A stretch of DNA of 64,000 nt from JALXCH01 sp964495805. GTDB taxonomy: Bacteria > Calditrichota > Calditrichia > RBG-13-44-9. Positions 17,575 through 27,070 of this stretch are shown piece after piece. The stretch covers positions 1 through 64,000 of the forward strand of contig CAZBWV010000019.1 of the NCBI GenBank assembly GCA_964495805.1, written 5' to 3'. The notes below the pieces were generated by a model that was not told the DNA's origin, searched no databases, and was given only the letters and a program-made list of their open reading frames with translations. The stretch's first letter is position 1. Each line of letters starts with the position of its first letter. A program made the translations under genes and the position numbers.

Positions 17575-18126
17575 TCAATCCGAAGCGGAAAAACGCTGCT
17601 TTTGGAACCATCGAATGATCTGTACGAACAGGAATAAAAACAGCAGAATAAAATAGAGAGTGAGAAGATGTTTCTGGTAGCGAAGAAGAAAATCTTTGGC
17701 AGCAGAGCGAAGGAGATAAAACAGGGCAAATAGGGTTCCCAGCCACAGCACATCCCCAACGGCATTACCGAACAGAAACCGTCCGGCGGGATAGCGCTGA
17801 AATCCCAGCCACACCGCCAGGGGATTGCGCACCGCATATAAAAATCGCATGAAGACAATGAGCAAAAACGGCGGGTGACGGTGAATCCAGTGTTCCATTT
17901 TCTGTTGCACGTCCGGAGAAACCCGACGTTCCAGCACACGGTGCCCCGCACGCCCCAACAGGTAATAAAACTGAAAGGACAACAGCGAAATGAGACCTGC
18001 CAGTAACAAAATAACCGGCCACCACCAGGGTGAAGCGCTGAAGTGCAGCAGCCAGAATAATAACGCTACCTCTCCTTCCAGTGCAAACCCCACCAGATAC
18101 GGCCAGGATTGGAGCAGGAACTCCAT
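17575..18126 (-). CDS. DedA/VTT-domain family membrane protein
   Basis: Protein of 183 residues with about five hydrophobic segments. The central portion (FYYLLGRAGHRVLERR ... FLLIVFMRFLYAVRNPLAVWLGFQRYPAGRFLFGNAVGDVLWLG) matches the VTT/SNARE-associated DedA pattern, including the conserved F-x-R-F/Y-x-x-x-R-N/P turn and G-N-x-x-G-x-x-x-W. DedA proteins are linked to undecaprenyl-phosphate and phospholipid flipping. It lies 18 bases downstream of mnmA in the same direction, so it is probably cotranscribed with it. Confidence 0.82.
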   Translation of the reverse strand: MEFLLQSWPYLVGFALEGEVALLFWLLHFSASPWWWPVILLLAGLISLLSFQFYYLLGRAGHRVLERRVSPDVQQKMEHWIHRHPPFLLIVFMRFLYAVRNPLAVWLGFQRYPAGRFLFGNAVGDVLWLGTLFALFYLLRSAAKDFLLRYQKHLLTLYFILLFLFLFVQIIRWFQKQRFSASD

Positions 18127-18144
18127 GAAGCATCTCCCCGGTGG

Positions 18145-19251
18145 TTAGTGAATCGCCCGAAGGATATAAGCTCCGCCAACGATTTGCTCTGCCTGGTAAA
18201 ACACCACCGATTGCCCTGGTGTAACTGCCCGACGGGGTTCGTCGAATTCCACGCGAATGCGGTCCGCACCGGTCTGGTACACCGTTCCCGGAGCTCCGGC
18301 ATCGTTGTAGCGGATTTTTATGTGTGCATGCAGGGGCTTCTCCAGGCGGGCATATTTCATCAGGTTCAGCCCGGTGGCTTCCAATCCATGCGCCATCAAC
18401 TGATGTTTTTCGCCAATAATTACCAGATTCCGTTCCGGTACCAGGTCCACCACGTACATGGGCTTGCCCAGACCTACCCCAATGCCCCGTCGCTGCCCGA
18501 TGGTGAAAAAAGGATAGCCCTGATGTTTCCCCACTACCTTACCCTCCGTGGTAACGATACTTCCTTCGGGAATATCCTTTACATTTTCCCGCAGAAACCG
18601 GCGGTAATCGTTATCCGGAATAAAACAAATTTCCTGGCTTTCCGATTTGTGAGCAGTGCGCAGGTTAAGCCGCCGGGCAATTTCCCGGACCTGCTCCTTG
18701 GTTAAATCCCCCAACGGGAACAGCGTATGCGCCAGGCTATCCTGACTTAATCCCCACAGGGCGTAACTCTGATCCTTCTCCCGATACCGGCTGGCGGTAA
18801 GTACGTATCGCCCGGTATGAGGGTCCCGTACAATTCGGGCGTAGTGACCGGTTGCCATCAGCTCTGCCCCTAACTCACGGGCTTTGTGCAAAAACGCCTG
18901 CCATTTAATCACCGTGTTGCACAGCACGCAGGGATTGGGAGTGCGCCCTTTCATGTATTCGTCGATAAAATTGCGGATGACCACCTGGTGAAATTTTTCG
19001 GTGAAATCGAACACATAGTGGGGTATGCCTAACTGATGGCATACCATTCGGGCGTCGGTGATGGCATCCAGTGAACAGCAATTGCTTTCCAGATTCACAT
19101 TGCCGCCCACCTGGTCGTAATTCCACAGTTTCATGGTGGCACCAATCACCTGGTATCCCTGTTCCACCAACAATGCGGCAGCTACGGAGGAATCCACACC
19201 ACCACTCATCGCCACCACCACGCGGGGTTTATGTTGAGTTTTTCTGTTCAT
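18145..19251 (-). CDS. mnmA: tRNA-specific 2-thiouridylase MnmA
   Basis: ATP-dependent enzyme that thiolates U34 of tRNA-Lys, Glu and Gln. The 368-residue protein has the PP-loop SGGVDSS (about 16-22), the TPNPCVLCN segment with catalytic Cys111 and the SESQEICFIPD motif with the second catalytic Cys209, followed by the G-Q-R-R-G-I-G-V central domain and the C-terminal beta-barrel. The extra Cys at 108 and CC at 58-59 are seen in many homologues. It lies upstream of the DedA gene and 21 bases downstream of the NUDIX gene in a leftward run of four close genes. Confidence 0.96.
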   Translation of the reverse strand: MNRKTQHKPRVVVAMSGGVDSSVAAALLVEQGYQVIGATMKLWNYDQVGGNVNLESNCCSLDAITDARMVCHQLGIPHYVFDFTEKFHQVVIRNFIDEYMKGRTPNPCVLCNTVIKWQAFLHKARELGAELMATGHYARIVRDPHTGRYVLTASRYREKDQSYALWGLSQDSLAHTLFPLGDLTKEQVREIARRLNLRTAHKSESQEICFIPDNDYRRFLRENVKDIPEGSIVTTEGKVVGKHQGYPFFTIGQRRGIGVGLGKPMYVVDLVPERNLVIIGEKHQLMAHGLEATGLNLMKYARLEKPLHAHIKIRYNDAGAPGTVYQTGADRIRVEFDEPRRAVTPGQSVVFYQAEQIVGGAYILRAIH

Positions 19252-19272
19252 GAAATATTTAAAAATTTTGAA

Positions 19273-19737
19273 TTACCGATGTTGCATTGACTCCGTCTGG
19301 TACCCGGCGGCACGCAGTGCCTGAATCAATCGCCAGGCTTCCCGAAAGTCTTCCAGATGAAAACCAAGCCGTGGGTCTAACCGAATCGGTTCACCCCGTT
19401 CCAGTTCATCCAGTGTAACCCAGATGGCATCACTGTGTTCCCGGGAGAGGCGTAAACTTCCGCCCGTAATGCGCGCCAGATAGTCGATGGAAAGCAGCCA
19501 GCCCCCATGCCAGCGACCAAACCAGGTAGTAACCGGCGCTACCACTTCAATTTCGAAACCGGTTTCCTCACGGATTTCGCGCTTCAGCCCTTCGATGGGT
19601 GGTTCGTCCCGATTCAATCTCCCCCCGGGCGGCGCCCAGATGGCCGGTTCGGAAGTGCGTTTCAGAAGCAAAAACCGGTCGCCACGGAGCAGATAAGCAA
19701 TGACCGCAACTTTGTGGGTGTAGTATGGGTTGTCCAT
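19273..19737 (-). CDS. NUDIX hydrolase
   Basis: Protein of 154 residues with a complete Nudix box (G-x5-E-x7-R-E-x-x-E-E-x-G) in GGRLNRDEPPIEGLKREIREETGF at about 36-60, which binds Mg2+ and cleaves nucleoside-diphosphate-linked substrates. The N-terminal strand (VAVIAYLLRGDRFLLLKR) and the APPGG turn are typical. The precise substrate cannot be inferred. GGAG precedes the ATG. It lies 13 bases after the thioesterase gene in the leftward run. Confidence 0.9.
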   Translation of the reverse strand: MDNPYYTHKVAVIAYLLRGDRFLLLKRTSEPAIWAPPGGRLNRDEPPIEGLKREIREETGFEIEVVAPVTTWFGRWHGGWLLSIDYLARITGGSLRLSREHSDAIWVTLDELERGEPIRLDPRLGFHLEDFREAWRLIQALRAAGYQTESMQHR

Positions 19738-19750
19738 CGCGGTGCTCCAT

Positions 19751-20161
19751 CTAAATTTCGAATGCCTGGCGGATTTCTTCCGGAATGGGAATGGGCTTGC
19801 CCTGCAAATTGGTGAACACCCAGGTCACCCGCGCTTCGGCAGCCAGCCGATTTTTCTCCTCCTGAAACACCTGCTGCACAAACGTCCCGCTGCTCCGTCG
19901 GGCATCCTCCGTCCAGGTGCGAATCACCACCGGATCGCCCATAAACAACGGGTATTTGTAATCAATTTCGATGCGCCGGATGACTACCAGGTACCCCTTC
20001 TCCTTCATGGTATCCAGAGTAAATCCCAATTCCATCAACGCTTCCATCCTGGCATATTCCAGATAGTTCAAATACACCGCGTTGTTTACATGCCCGTAAG
20101 AATCGCATTCGTAACTGCGCACCTTCAACCGTGCGGTGAATTGTCTGCTTTTTGTTTCCAT
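19751..20161 (-). CDS. Acyl-CoA thioesterase, YbgC/4HBT family
   Basis: Hotdog-fold protein of 136 residues. The signature YECDSYGHVNNAVYLNYLEYAR (about 16-37) is the YbgC/FadM form of the 4-hydroxybenzoyl-CoA thioesterase family, with the Asp of the catalytic DxxGHVNN motif. The rest (IRRIEIDYKYPLFMGDPVVIRTW ... VQQVF) fits the hotdog strands. It hydrolyses acyl-CoA or acyl-ACP; the chain length is unknown. It is the first gene of the leftward run that continues into NUDIX, mnmA and DedA. Confidence 0.88.
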   Translation of the reverse strand: METKSRQFTARLKVRSYECDSYGHVNNAVYLNYLEYARMEALMELGFTLDTMKEKGYLVVIRRIEIDYKYPLFMGDPVVIRTWTEDARRSSGTFVQQVFQEEKNRLAAEARVTWVFTNLQGKPIPIPEEIRQAFEI

Positions 20162-20322
20162 TTTCTCTTCCGGTTTTGGTTCCCCAAAAAACTAATTTAC
20201 ACCCAAACAGGAAAAATACCAACTGCCGGGAAATTTCCCCACCCGACCGTCTTCACTTTTCAATTTTCAATGTTCAATTTATTTATTAACTTTGCTGCGA
20301 ACGAGAACAGATGGAGAAGAGC

Positions 20323-21168
20323 ATGGGAATCCGATTTACCGAAGAATATCCGGAAGTAGGTGCGGCGTTTAGTATGAATGTGAAGCGGGTGCTATACGAA
20401 GGTAAAAGTCCGTTTCAGAAAATTGGAGTCATCGAAACCACCCATTTCGGTCGGGTGCTGCTCATCGACGACCTGGTCATGTTAACCGAACGGGATGAAT
20501 TTGTGTACCACGAAATGATTGCCCATGTGCCATTGTACGTGCACCCAGAGCCGAAACAGGTGCTGGTCATTGGCGGCGGAGATGGCGGGACGGTGCGTGA
20601 ACTGGTGAAACACCCGGAAGTGGAACATGTGGACCTGGTGGACATCGACCGCATGGTCTCCGAAGTTTCCATGAAATACATGCCGTCGGTGGCTCAAAAA
20701 CTGCTTTCGGAAAAGGTAAGTTGCCATTACGAGGATGGCGTTGCTTTTGTGAAAAATGTGGACCGGAAGTATCAGGTGATTATTGTGGATTCCACCGACC
20801 CCATCAGTGTGGGTGAGGGGTTATTTACCCGCGATTTTTACCGGGATTGTCTCAACAAACTCACCGATGACGGAATTCTGGTGAACCAGGCGGAGTCCCC
20901 TGCCTTTACCGGAGAATGGGTGCAGGGCATTGCCCGAAAACTGAAGGATGTATTCCCATCGGTGTTCTTTTACCAGGCACACATCCCCACTTACCCGTCC
21001 GGACACTGGCTGTTCGGTTTTGCCACCAAAAAGTATCATCCGCTAAATGATTTTCGGGAAGAAAAGTACCACCAGCATCAACTAACCCTGCGGTATTACA
21101 ACAGCGATATTCATTTTGGTGCGTTTGCCCTTCCTAATTTTGTGAAGGAATTGATTGAGAATGCTTAA
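20323..21168 (+). CDS. speE: Spermidine synthase (aminopropyltransferase)
   Basis: Transfers the aminopropyl group of decarboxylated S-adenosylmethionine to putrescine or agmatine. The 281-residue protein shows VLVIGGGDGGTVRELVKHP (nucleotide-binding loop), VDLVDID, and the catalytic VDSTDPISVGEGLFTRDFY with the conserved Asp. The ATG at 20323 is chosen because GGAG (20313-20316) lies 6 bases before it; the ATG at 20311 adds 4 residues but overlaps that site. The last 8 bases overlap the start of speB. No speD gene (source of the aminopropyl donor) is in the window. Confidence 0.93.
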   Translation: MGIRFTEEYPEVGAAFSMNVKRVLYEGKSPFQKIGVIETTHFGRVLLIDDLVMLTERDEFVYHEMIAHVPLYVHPEPKQVLVIGGGDGGTVRELVKHPEVEHVDLVDIDRMVSEVSMKYMPSVAQKLLSEKVSCHYEDGVAFVKNVDRKYQVIIVDSTDPISVGEGLFTRDFYRDCLNKLTDDGILVNQAESPAFTGEWVQGIARKLKDVFPSVFFYQAHIPTYPSGHWLFGFATKKYHPLNDFREEKYHQHQLTLRYYNSDIHFGAFALPNFVKELIENA

Positions 21169-22024
21169 CCACATTGTTCGAAATACAGTGTACGAAGGGT
21201 GCACAGCGGATTTTTCCTCCGCCAGGGTGGTACTGGTGGGTGCCGGTTGGGATGGCACGGCCAGCTATCGTCCCGGTTCACGATTTGCCCCCATTGCCCT
21301 GCGTAGCGAAACAGTGCTGGCACAGGAAAATTACAGTCCCTATTTTGAACGGGACCTGAGTGAGTTACCCGTCCACGATCTGGGTGATGTGGATATCCCT
21401 TTTGGGAATAAGGAAGAAGCTCTGCGACGCATTCAGGCAACAGCCACAGAGCTGGTAGCTCAGGGGAAAGTACCGGTTTTCATTGGTGGGGAACATTTGA
21501 TTACACTCCCGGCTGTTCGTCCCCTGCTGCAACGCTATCCCGATCTGGTGGTGGTACAACTGGATGCTCATCTGGATTTGATGGATGAGTTGTTCGGTGA
21601 GCGTTTTTCCCATGGTACGGTAATGCGCCGGATTTTCGATTTGATGCAGGCAGACGGACGTATTTACCAGGTGGGCATCCGTAGCGGCAGCCGGGAAGAA
21701 TATCAGTTCGCCCGGGAACATACCCGGTTGTTTCCGTTTCACACCCGCGATTTTTTACGGGTCGTGCATCGGCTGAAAGACGTGCCAGTCTATTTAACCG
21801 TGGATATCGATGTATTTGACCCGGCGGTGATTCCCGGCACTGGCACCCCGGAAGCAGGTGGTATTTTCTTCCCGGAATTCATCGAATTTCTGGATGCAAT
21901 CCGCTCACTTTCCATAGTCGGAGCAGATCTGGTGGAGCTGGCACCGCAAATCGACCCCACGAACGTTTCCACCATCGTCGCCTCAAAAATCCTGCGCGAA
22001 ATGCTCATTGCCCTGGCAAGCTAA
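21161..22024 (+). CDS. speB: Agmatinase / aminopropylagmatinase-type ureohydrolase
   Basis: Arginase-family manganese enzyme of 287 residues. The metal-binding motifs are GGEHLI, QLDAHLDLMDE and TVDIDVFDPAVIPGTGTPEAGG, all intact. It hydrolyses agmatine to putrescine and urea, or N1-aminopropylagmatine to spermidine and urea in organisms such as Thermus. The start at 21161 overlaps the speE stop by 8 bases with GAAGGA upstream, indicating translational coupling. The order speE-then-speB suits either route; which one operates cannot be told from sequence. Confidence 0.92.
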   Translation: MLNHIVRNTVYEGCTADFSSARVVLVGAGWDGTASYRPGSRFAPIALRSETVLAQENYSPYFERDLSELPVHDLGDVDIPFGNKEEALRRIQATATELVAQGKVPVFIGGEHLITLPAVRPLLQRYPDLVVVQLDAHLDLMDELFGERFSHGTVMRRIFDLMQADGRIYQVGIRSGSREEYQFAREHTRLFPFHTRDFLRVVHRLKDVPVYLTVDIDVFDPAVIPGTGTPEAGGIFFPEFIEFLDAIRSLSIVGADLVELAPQIDPTNVSTIVASKILREMLIALAS

Positions 22025-22202
22025 TATGGCTGATAAAAGATGATACGGATGGGCTTCGAAATCCCGGACCACTTCCTTACTTTACCGGTTCCAGGGAAGT
22101 ATGTGCATATTCCGTAAACTTTTCTGCCGACTCAGGCATTTCGTGGAATTTAATTCTGATTATTCAGGAGTGTGCGTAAAATCAACATGAAACGGAAAAA
22201 AT

Positions 22203-23135
22203 ATGCGCAAAATATGGGGCATTAAAATGCGAGACGAAATGGAAATCCAGGAACTGGAAAGAAAACATCAATCCGGCGTCCAGCTGCTCAAAGAACGGGG
22301 ATATTTTGAGCGCATTCTTCCGGAAATACGGTTACTGATTAAATACGTGGACAATCAGTTTTTTCTGGACCTGTTCAGTCAGAATTTGCTGGATGACATG
22401 CGAGGGGTGTTCCGCTCCTTTGTGCGGCAGGATTTGTACCACGTGTTTCGAGAGATGCAGGAATATCCCACCTTTTCTCTGACCGAATTGCTGGAACGCG
22501 ATTATCCCAATTTGATGGTGCTGAAAAAGTGCACCACCAATCTGCGCTATCAGGTCAAATCGCTGGTGCGGATGCCCCAGGTACTGGACCTGGAGTTTAA
22601 ATCCAGCTTCCTGCAAGCGGTCTCCCGCAAACTGAACGGAGAAATTCAGGAGTTGTACCGGCTGCTTTCGGAGAATTACAAGCAATATTTCCGCCTGCAA
22701 TTCTCCATGCCCCGCAAGCACGAGAGCAAAGTCTCCATGCGTTGTATTCAGAATCTGGAGAAAAACTTTTCGGAATATTTCCTGAACATCATGGACCGTT
22801 TTTACCAGCTGGCCGATGCCATCCAGTTTGTCCGGGAACTGTTTAAGCTGGAAATGGAAAACGAGATTCGCAATCGAATTGCCATGATTTATTTTGAGAG
22901 ACAGGAACGGCTGGAGCAGGTGATTGACTACTTCATTAACGAGGTGAAACGCAATTTCATTCGCACGCTGGACCGGCACCTCCGCAGCGGTCGGGAATAC
23001 GACTGGGTCGCCCGGGGATTACAGAAGTTTATTTACAGTCCCCGATTTGAAAAGATGTTGCAACGGCTTATTTTTCAGACCCTGGCTGCTTTGCGCCGCG
23101 AGCAGGAAGTGGTGCGTCATCCGGATATTTTTTAA
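22203..23135 (+). CDS. Unrecognised alpha-helical protein
   Basis: Hypothetical protein of 310 residues, rich in Glu, Arg, Leu and Phe and predicted to be almost entirely helical. It has no signal peptide, no membrane segment and no Cys cluster. Sequence such as YFERILPEIRLLIKYVDNQFFLDLFSQNLLDDMR and FIRTLDRHLRSGREYDWVARGLQKF suggests a cytosolic scaffold or nucleic-acid-associated protein, but this is inference only. It starts 178 bases after speB in the same direction and is followed by the terminator of the opposing peptidase gene. The ATG at 22203 has only a weak ribosome site; 22227 is an alternative. Confidence 0.6.
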   Translation: MRKIWGIKMRDEMEIQELERKHQSGVQLLKERGYFERILPEIRLLIKYVDNQFFLDLFSQNLLDDMRGVFRSFVRQDLYHVFREMQEYPTFSLTELLERDYPNLMVLKKCTTNLRYQVKSLVRMPQVLDLEFKSSFLQAVSRKLNGEIQELYRLLSENYKQYFRLQFSMPRKHESKVSMRCIQNLEKNFSEYFLNIMDRFYQLADAIQFVRELFKLEMENEIRNRIAMIYFERQERLEQVIDYFINEVKRNFIRTLDRHLRSGREYDWVARGLQKFIYSPRFEKMLQRLIFQTLAALRREQEVVRHPDIF

Positions 23136-23270
23136 TCTCACCTTCCTTACATACTGCGTAATGTTCACCAGAAAATTGCAACGGGCAGGGATCATCCCCG
23201 CAGAATACCGGGGGCTCCGTGCTTCTTCAACGGACAATCCGGCGCAGGGAGGTTCTACGATGAGAACCAT

Positions 23271-23311
23271 AAAAAACCTGCCGGACGCCCGGCATGAGCG
23301 CTTCCGGCAGG
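23271..23311 (-). terminator. Intrinsic terminator of the M1 peptidase gene
   Basis: Perfect 9-base inverted repeat CCTGCCGGA (23277-23285) / TCCGGCAGG (23303-23311) with a 17-base loop. On the minus strand it is followed directly by TTTTTT (AAAAAA at 23271-23276). It lies 38 bases beyond the stop codon of the leftward peptidase gene. Confidence 0.8.
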
Positions 23312-23348
23312 TAAACGTTTGCTTTAACGGATAGGCGTTTCCGTAAAA

Positions 23349-25499
23349 CTAACGGAAGCTCTGGGCGTCTCCCGGTTTACGCGGATTGGCAGTGTAAGTT
23401 AACGGACTTTTGTGAACCCGGTAAATTCCTTTAAGTTTATTTTTTCCGTTTTCGAAGACCAGATAGCTGTACTTTCCGTAATGTTTGATGAGCATTCCCA
23501 CCCGGCCAATTTTGCCGTTCTTCCCCAGTGCTACCACACCGATATTTCGTTCCGGATTTTTTGCGTCCCGGAAGCTAAGTACCACCAGATCGTCCGGGCC
23601 GGGAACTTCGCTACCATTTAATAAAATGGTCCCATCCTGAATCTTAACTTCTTCCCGGGGTTCCAGCTCAACCTGAGCAAAAAGGGAATTTTCCGTGGGA
23701 GTGCCCAGCAGCAGGAGAGTTTCGTTCCGCGCTTCTTCTTCAGAGAGTTGTGCGGGTGAGCTGATCACCACATTTTTTTCGCCTTCCTGATACATACTGG
23801 CAAACCGCTGATAGGCAGCGGTTAAATTGTCCGGCGCCCGGTCCGGTAGCACCACAATGATTTTATCGTGGGCAAAAATTTCCGCCAGAGTGGGGGGAAT
23901 TTCGTTGCGGTCCAGTTTGCGGAAGACGTCAAATTCCGGGTCCACTGCAATAAGCCGGGGTTCCCCATGGTAGGGGAACTGGTAGGTTTGCACCGATTTT
24001 TCGAACCAGATGTAGCGGGTAGTATCGCTTTCGCTGGTAACCAATCGCACCGGCACATACAGGCGATACAACGGCTGGGGCTGGGAGAGGGTGAATTCCA
24101 CCACCTGTTCCTGCACCTGAATATCTTTAATGCGAATGATGGGGGCACCGGGACGCTCAATCCACTGCTGGAAGAACCAGTCCAGCGACTTCCCCACCGT
24201 TTTTTCCGCTGCCGCTTGAATATCCTTCCAGGAGGCAATCCGGAATTTGTTGTCCCGGTAAAAAGTGCGGAACGTCTGGTAAAACAGCGAATCGCCAATG
24301 ATGCGGCGTAGCTGATGAAACACCATGGCGCTTTTGCCATAACCAATGGCACGGGAGGCGCTTTCGCTCCGTTCGGTAAACTGACTGAGTGGAAAATCTT
24401 TATCCTTCTTCACATAAACGGTGAAATCGCGGCAGATATCCCGCCGATATTCCATCGCATCCCGGGGACTTTTCAGCTCTTTGTAATGATAATCGGCAAA
24501 GTAAGTCGTCAGCCCTTCGCACCAATTCCCGGTGTCGTAATCCACATAAACTGAATTTCCCCACCAGTTGTGGCAAATTTCGTGTCCCAGCGAGGTGTAC
24601 AAAATAAATGGCAAACGCAGTACCTGGCTCCCCAGCAAGGTGTAAGAGGGCATGCCGTAGCCCGTGGGGAAGAAATTCTCCACCACGGCAAATTTACTGA
24701 ACGGATACGGAGCAATCAGCTCCTCATACATGGCAATGTAACGCTGACATGCTTGCAGATACCGTGGCGCCAGCTCCTGCGTTTCCGGAAAGAAATACGT
24801 GTAAATATCCACCCCGTGATCAGTCGCTTTTTGAATCTGGTAATGGGCACCCACCAGATGGATGCCATCCGTGGGATAATTCACCTGCCACACCACTTTA
24901 CGCATTCCCTGGTCCACGGACTGTTCCAGGAGCTTTCCCTGAGTAATGAGGTGAAACTTCTCCGGGATGAATGCTTGCACGGTGTATTGCGCCAGACTTT
25001 TTTCGGTGTCTGCATACCAGTGGGCGGATGGACTGAGGAACACACCTTTCTCGCCGATGTATTTTTTAACCTGATAGGCAATATATTCGTGAGAGAAAGC
25101 GGCTTTGTCCACCGGATCGGTGGCAGATAAAGCGTATTTTAGTACCACATCGCCCTGTTGAATCGGTTCGGGAAACTTGATGGTAATCCGGGCTAACGTA
25201 TCAACGGACTCCCCTTTGTTCTTCTGCTGAACAATTTTCACCTGATGTTCCGCCGGTTGGCCATGAAACAGCACTTCCTTAAGTTGAACATCCGGGTTCA
25301 TCAACAGCGCAATTTTTTTCGATTCCCGGGCAAGGGTAAAGGAAACCTTATCCACTATCCGGGCAAGGTGCTGTTCCGGCTCAATTTTTACGTTAAGCTC
25401 GTGCTGACGGATGGTCAACGATGGGGTGGTTTTCTTTTCCTTTGACTGACACCCCAACAAAAACAGAAAAACAGTCAGTACCCATACCCAATATTTCAT
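23349..25499 (-). CDS. M1 family metallo-aminopeptidase, lipoprotein
   Basis: Zinc aminopeptidase of 716 residues, attached to a membrane by lipid. The signal peptide ends in LFLLGC, a lipobox with Cys17. The catalytic core holds HEICHNWWGN (His306, Glu307, His310) and NWCEGLTTYFADY with the third zinc ligand Glu328; the substrate-positioning loop is VENFFPTGYGMPS rather than the classical GAMEN. A further domain of about 190 residues after residue 520 (KIIVVLPDRAPDNL ... VVALGKNGKIGRVGMLI) does not match the usual M1 helical C-domain. CTGGAG precedes the ATG. The gene ends at a clear terminator. Confidence 0.88.
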   Translation of the reverse strand: MKYWVWVLTVFLFLLGCQSKEKKTTPSLTIRQHELNVKIEPEQHLARIVDKVSFTLARESKKIALLMNPDVQLKEVLFHGQPAEHQVKIVQQKNKGESVDTLARITIKFPEPIQQGDVVLKYALSATDPVDKAAFSHEYIAYQVKKYIGEKGVFLSPSAHWYADTEKSLAQYTVQAFIPEKFHLITQGKLLEQSVDQGMRKVVWQVNYPTDGIHLVGAHYQIQKATDHGVDIYTYFFPETQELAPRYLQACQRYIAMYEELIAPYPFSKFAVVENFFPTGYGMPSYTLLGSQVLRLPFILYTSLGHEICHNWWGNSVYVDYDTGNWCEGLTTYFADYHYKELKSPRDAMEYRRDICRDFTVYVKKDKDFPLSQFTERSESASRAIGYGKSAMVFHQLRRIIGDSLFYQTFRTFYRDNKFRIASWKDIQAAAEKTVGKSLDWFFQQWIERPGAPIIRIKDIQVQEQVVEFTLSQPQPLYRLYVPVRLVTSESDTTRYIWFEKSVQTYQFPYHGEPRLIAVDPEFDVFRKLDRNEIPPTLAEIFAHDKIIVVLPDRAPDNLTAAYQRFASMYQEGEKNVVISSPAQLSEEEARNETLLLLGTPTENSLFAQVELEPREEVKIQDGTILLNGSEVPGPDDLVVLSFRDAKNPERNIGVVALGKNGKIGRVGMLIKHYGKYSYLVFENGKNKLKGIYRVHKSPLTYTANPRKPGDAQSFR

Positions 25500-25590
25500 A
25501 CGCTTTCTCCAGATTAATTTATGATTTGATTGTCGTTTTTTTCGTTGCGGATTCGGAACAACCTGCCCGTTCGCACATCCGAAATGCGCA

Positions 25591-26859
25591 TTACTTATTA
25601 ACCGGCATGGGAGATACCTGACCCACCTGTTTGAAAAGAGGATCGTCCTGGTTCAGATAGCGACGCATGTAATTGCGGCTGATCTCCCAGAATTTTTCCG
25701 CCTCCGATTTTAATCCCTGGTAATACGCCAGATTACCCTTCGACCAGTAAATGTTTGCCAGAACTTCGTCCCAGTTCTCATATTTTAATAACATCTCTTC
25801 AAAAAGGGTATCGCCAAAATAAAAATTTTTTTGACGAAGAATATAGCTCTCCAGCACCGAATAACCTTCCCGGTCATAAGGATTGGTAAGCAACATCTTT
25901 TTCAGCACTTTTTCCGCTTGCTCTCCCATTCCGTGGTCTTCGTAGTATTTAAACAGGTCGATATAAGCGTCCTGGAGGTCCGGGATCGTCTGCAGACACT
26001 GTCGGATGTTTTGCAGAAACCGCTCATCATCCCCCAGTGCCAGCAGTGAGCGGGCAGCCAATCTTCTGGCCCGATATTTCTGGTAAATCTCCACCGGCGA
26101 AAAATATTTCACCGCCGCCATGGCATAATTAAATGCACTGGTGTACTTCTTTTGCTGATAGCTGATTTCCGCCAGATTCAAATAGGACACAGCGTCATGA
26201 TAAGGCTCCTGAATATTACGCAAAAAATACTTCTCCGCCAGATCTATCTGATTCATCCTGCGGTAATAGCAACCCAGCCATTGGTTTACCCGGGCACTCT
26301 GGTAATTCAACTTTTCCGCTTGAGTGAAATATTTAAAAACCAGCTTCTCCAGATTATTGATCCGATTGGTATCCGGGAATTCCAGGCTGGTTAAATATTC
26401 CATTTGAATCAGGTAATATTCTCCTAATAACTGATAGGCCCTGGCGTATCCGGGGTGTTGGTAGAGAAGGGAGTTTAACAAGCGCTGAGGATAACGCAAA
26501 CGTGCAACGGGAATGCTGCGGGAACTATCCTGTTCTGGAATAGCTTCATCCTTCAAATAAAATATCTGAAAATTCTGGTGACGAAAATAGTGTTGTAGCC
26601 CGTTTTCCACCATCCAGCACACATAATAGGGTTTTGGTCCTACCTGAAGTAAATAATCCTGCATTAGCAGATGGGCAGAAGCATACTGCTTCTGGACAAT
26701 CAGGTCCTGAATTTGCTGGTTCAGCAACACGCTGTCTTCCGGGGAGGTCTGGCTTCGCAGGAAGGAAGCAAACAGTAAAATAATAAATGTTACCTGGGAA
26801 AAGGCAAAGCCAGGTCTGGTAAAAAAAGATTGTATGAGCCTGGTTCGTGTATATGTCAT
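25591..26859 (-). CDS. Exported TPR-repeat protein
   Basis: Protein of 422 residues with a signal anchor or signal peptide near the N-terminus (FSQVTFIILLFASFL). After it lie several tetratricopeptide-like helix pairs, for example ARVNQWLGCYYRRMNQIDLAEKYFLRNI, AVSYLNLAEISYQQKKYTSAFNYAMAAV and AQKVLKK-type units, giving a likely superhelical protein-binding scaffold in the periplasm. The ATG at 26859 is chosen; the in-frame GTG at 26907 adds 16 residues of unlikely sequence. No strong ribosome site is visible at either. The job is unknown. Confidence 0.65.
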   Translation of the reverse strand: MTYTRTRLIQSFFTRPGFAFSQVTFIILLFASFLRSQTSPEDSVLLNQQIQDLIVQKQYASAHLLMQDYLLQVGPKPYYVCWMVENGLQHYFRHQNFQIFYLKDEAIPEQDSSRSIPVARLRYPQRLLNSLLYQHPGYARAYQLLGEYYLIQMEYLTSLEFPDTNRINNLEKLVFKYFTQAEKLNYQSARVNQWLGCYYRRMNQIDLAEKYFLRNIQEPYHDAVSYLNLAEISYQQKKYTSAFNYAMAAVKYFSPVEIYQKYRARRLAARSLLALGDDERFLQNIRQCLQTIPDLQDAYIDLFKYYEDHGMGEQAEKVLKKMLLTNPYDREGYSVLESYILRQKNFYFGDTLFEEMLLKYENWDEVLANIYWSKGNLAYYQGLKSEAEKFWEISRNYMRRYLNQDDPLFKQVGQVSPMPVNK

Positions 26860-27070
26860 GATAATAATTGGTCTTAAAGGTTCACGGTTCTCCGGACAAA
26901 ACGGCACCGGTGTATTGTAAAATAGTTGCGCAAAAGAAAAAGCTTTTCAAGCCCGAACGCTTTAAAAATTGGTGGAATCGGAGAATCTGGCTCCGATTCC
27001 TTCATAACCGACTACAATATTCCTGCCAGAACCATCGAAGTTCTGGTTTTATCCGAAGGCACCAGCAAGG

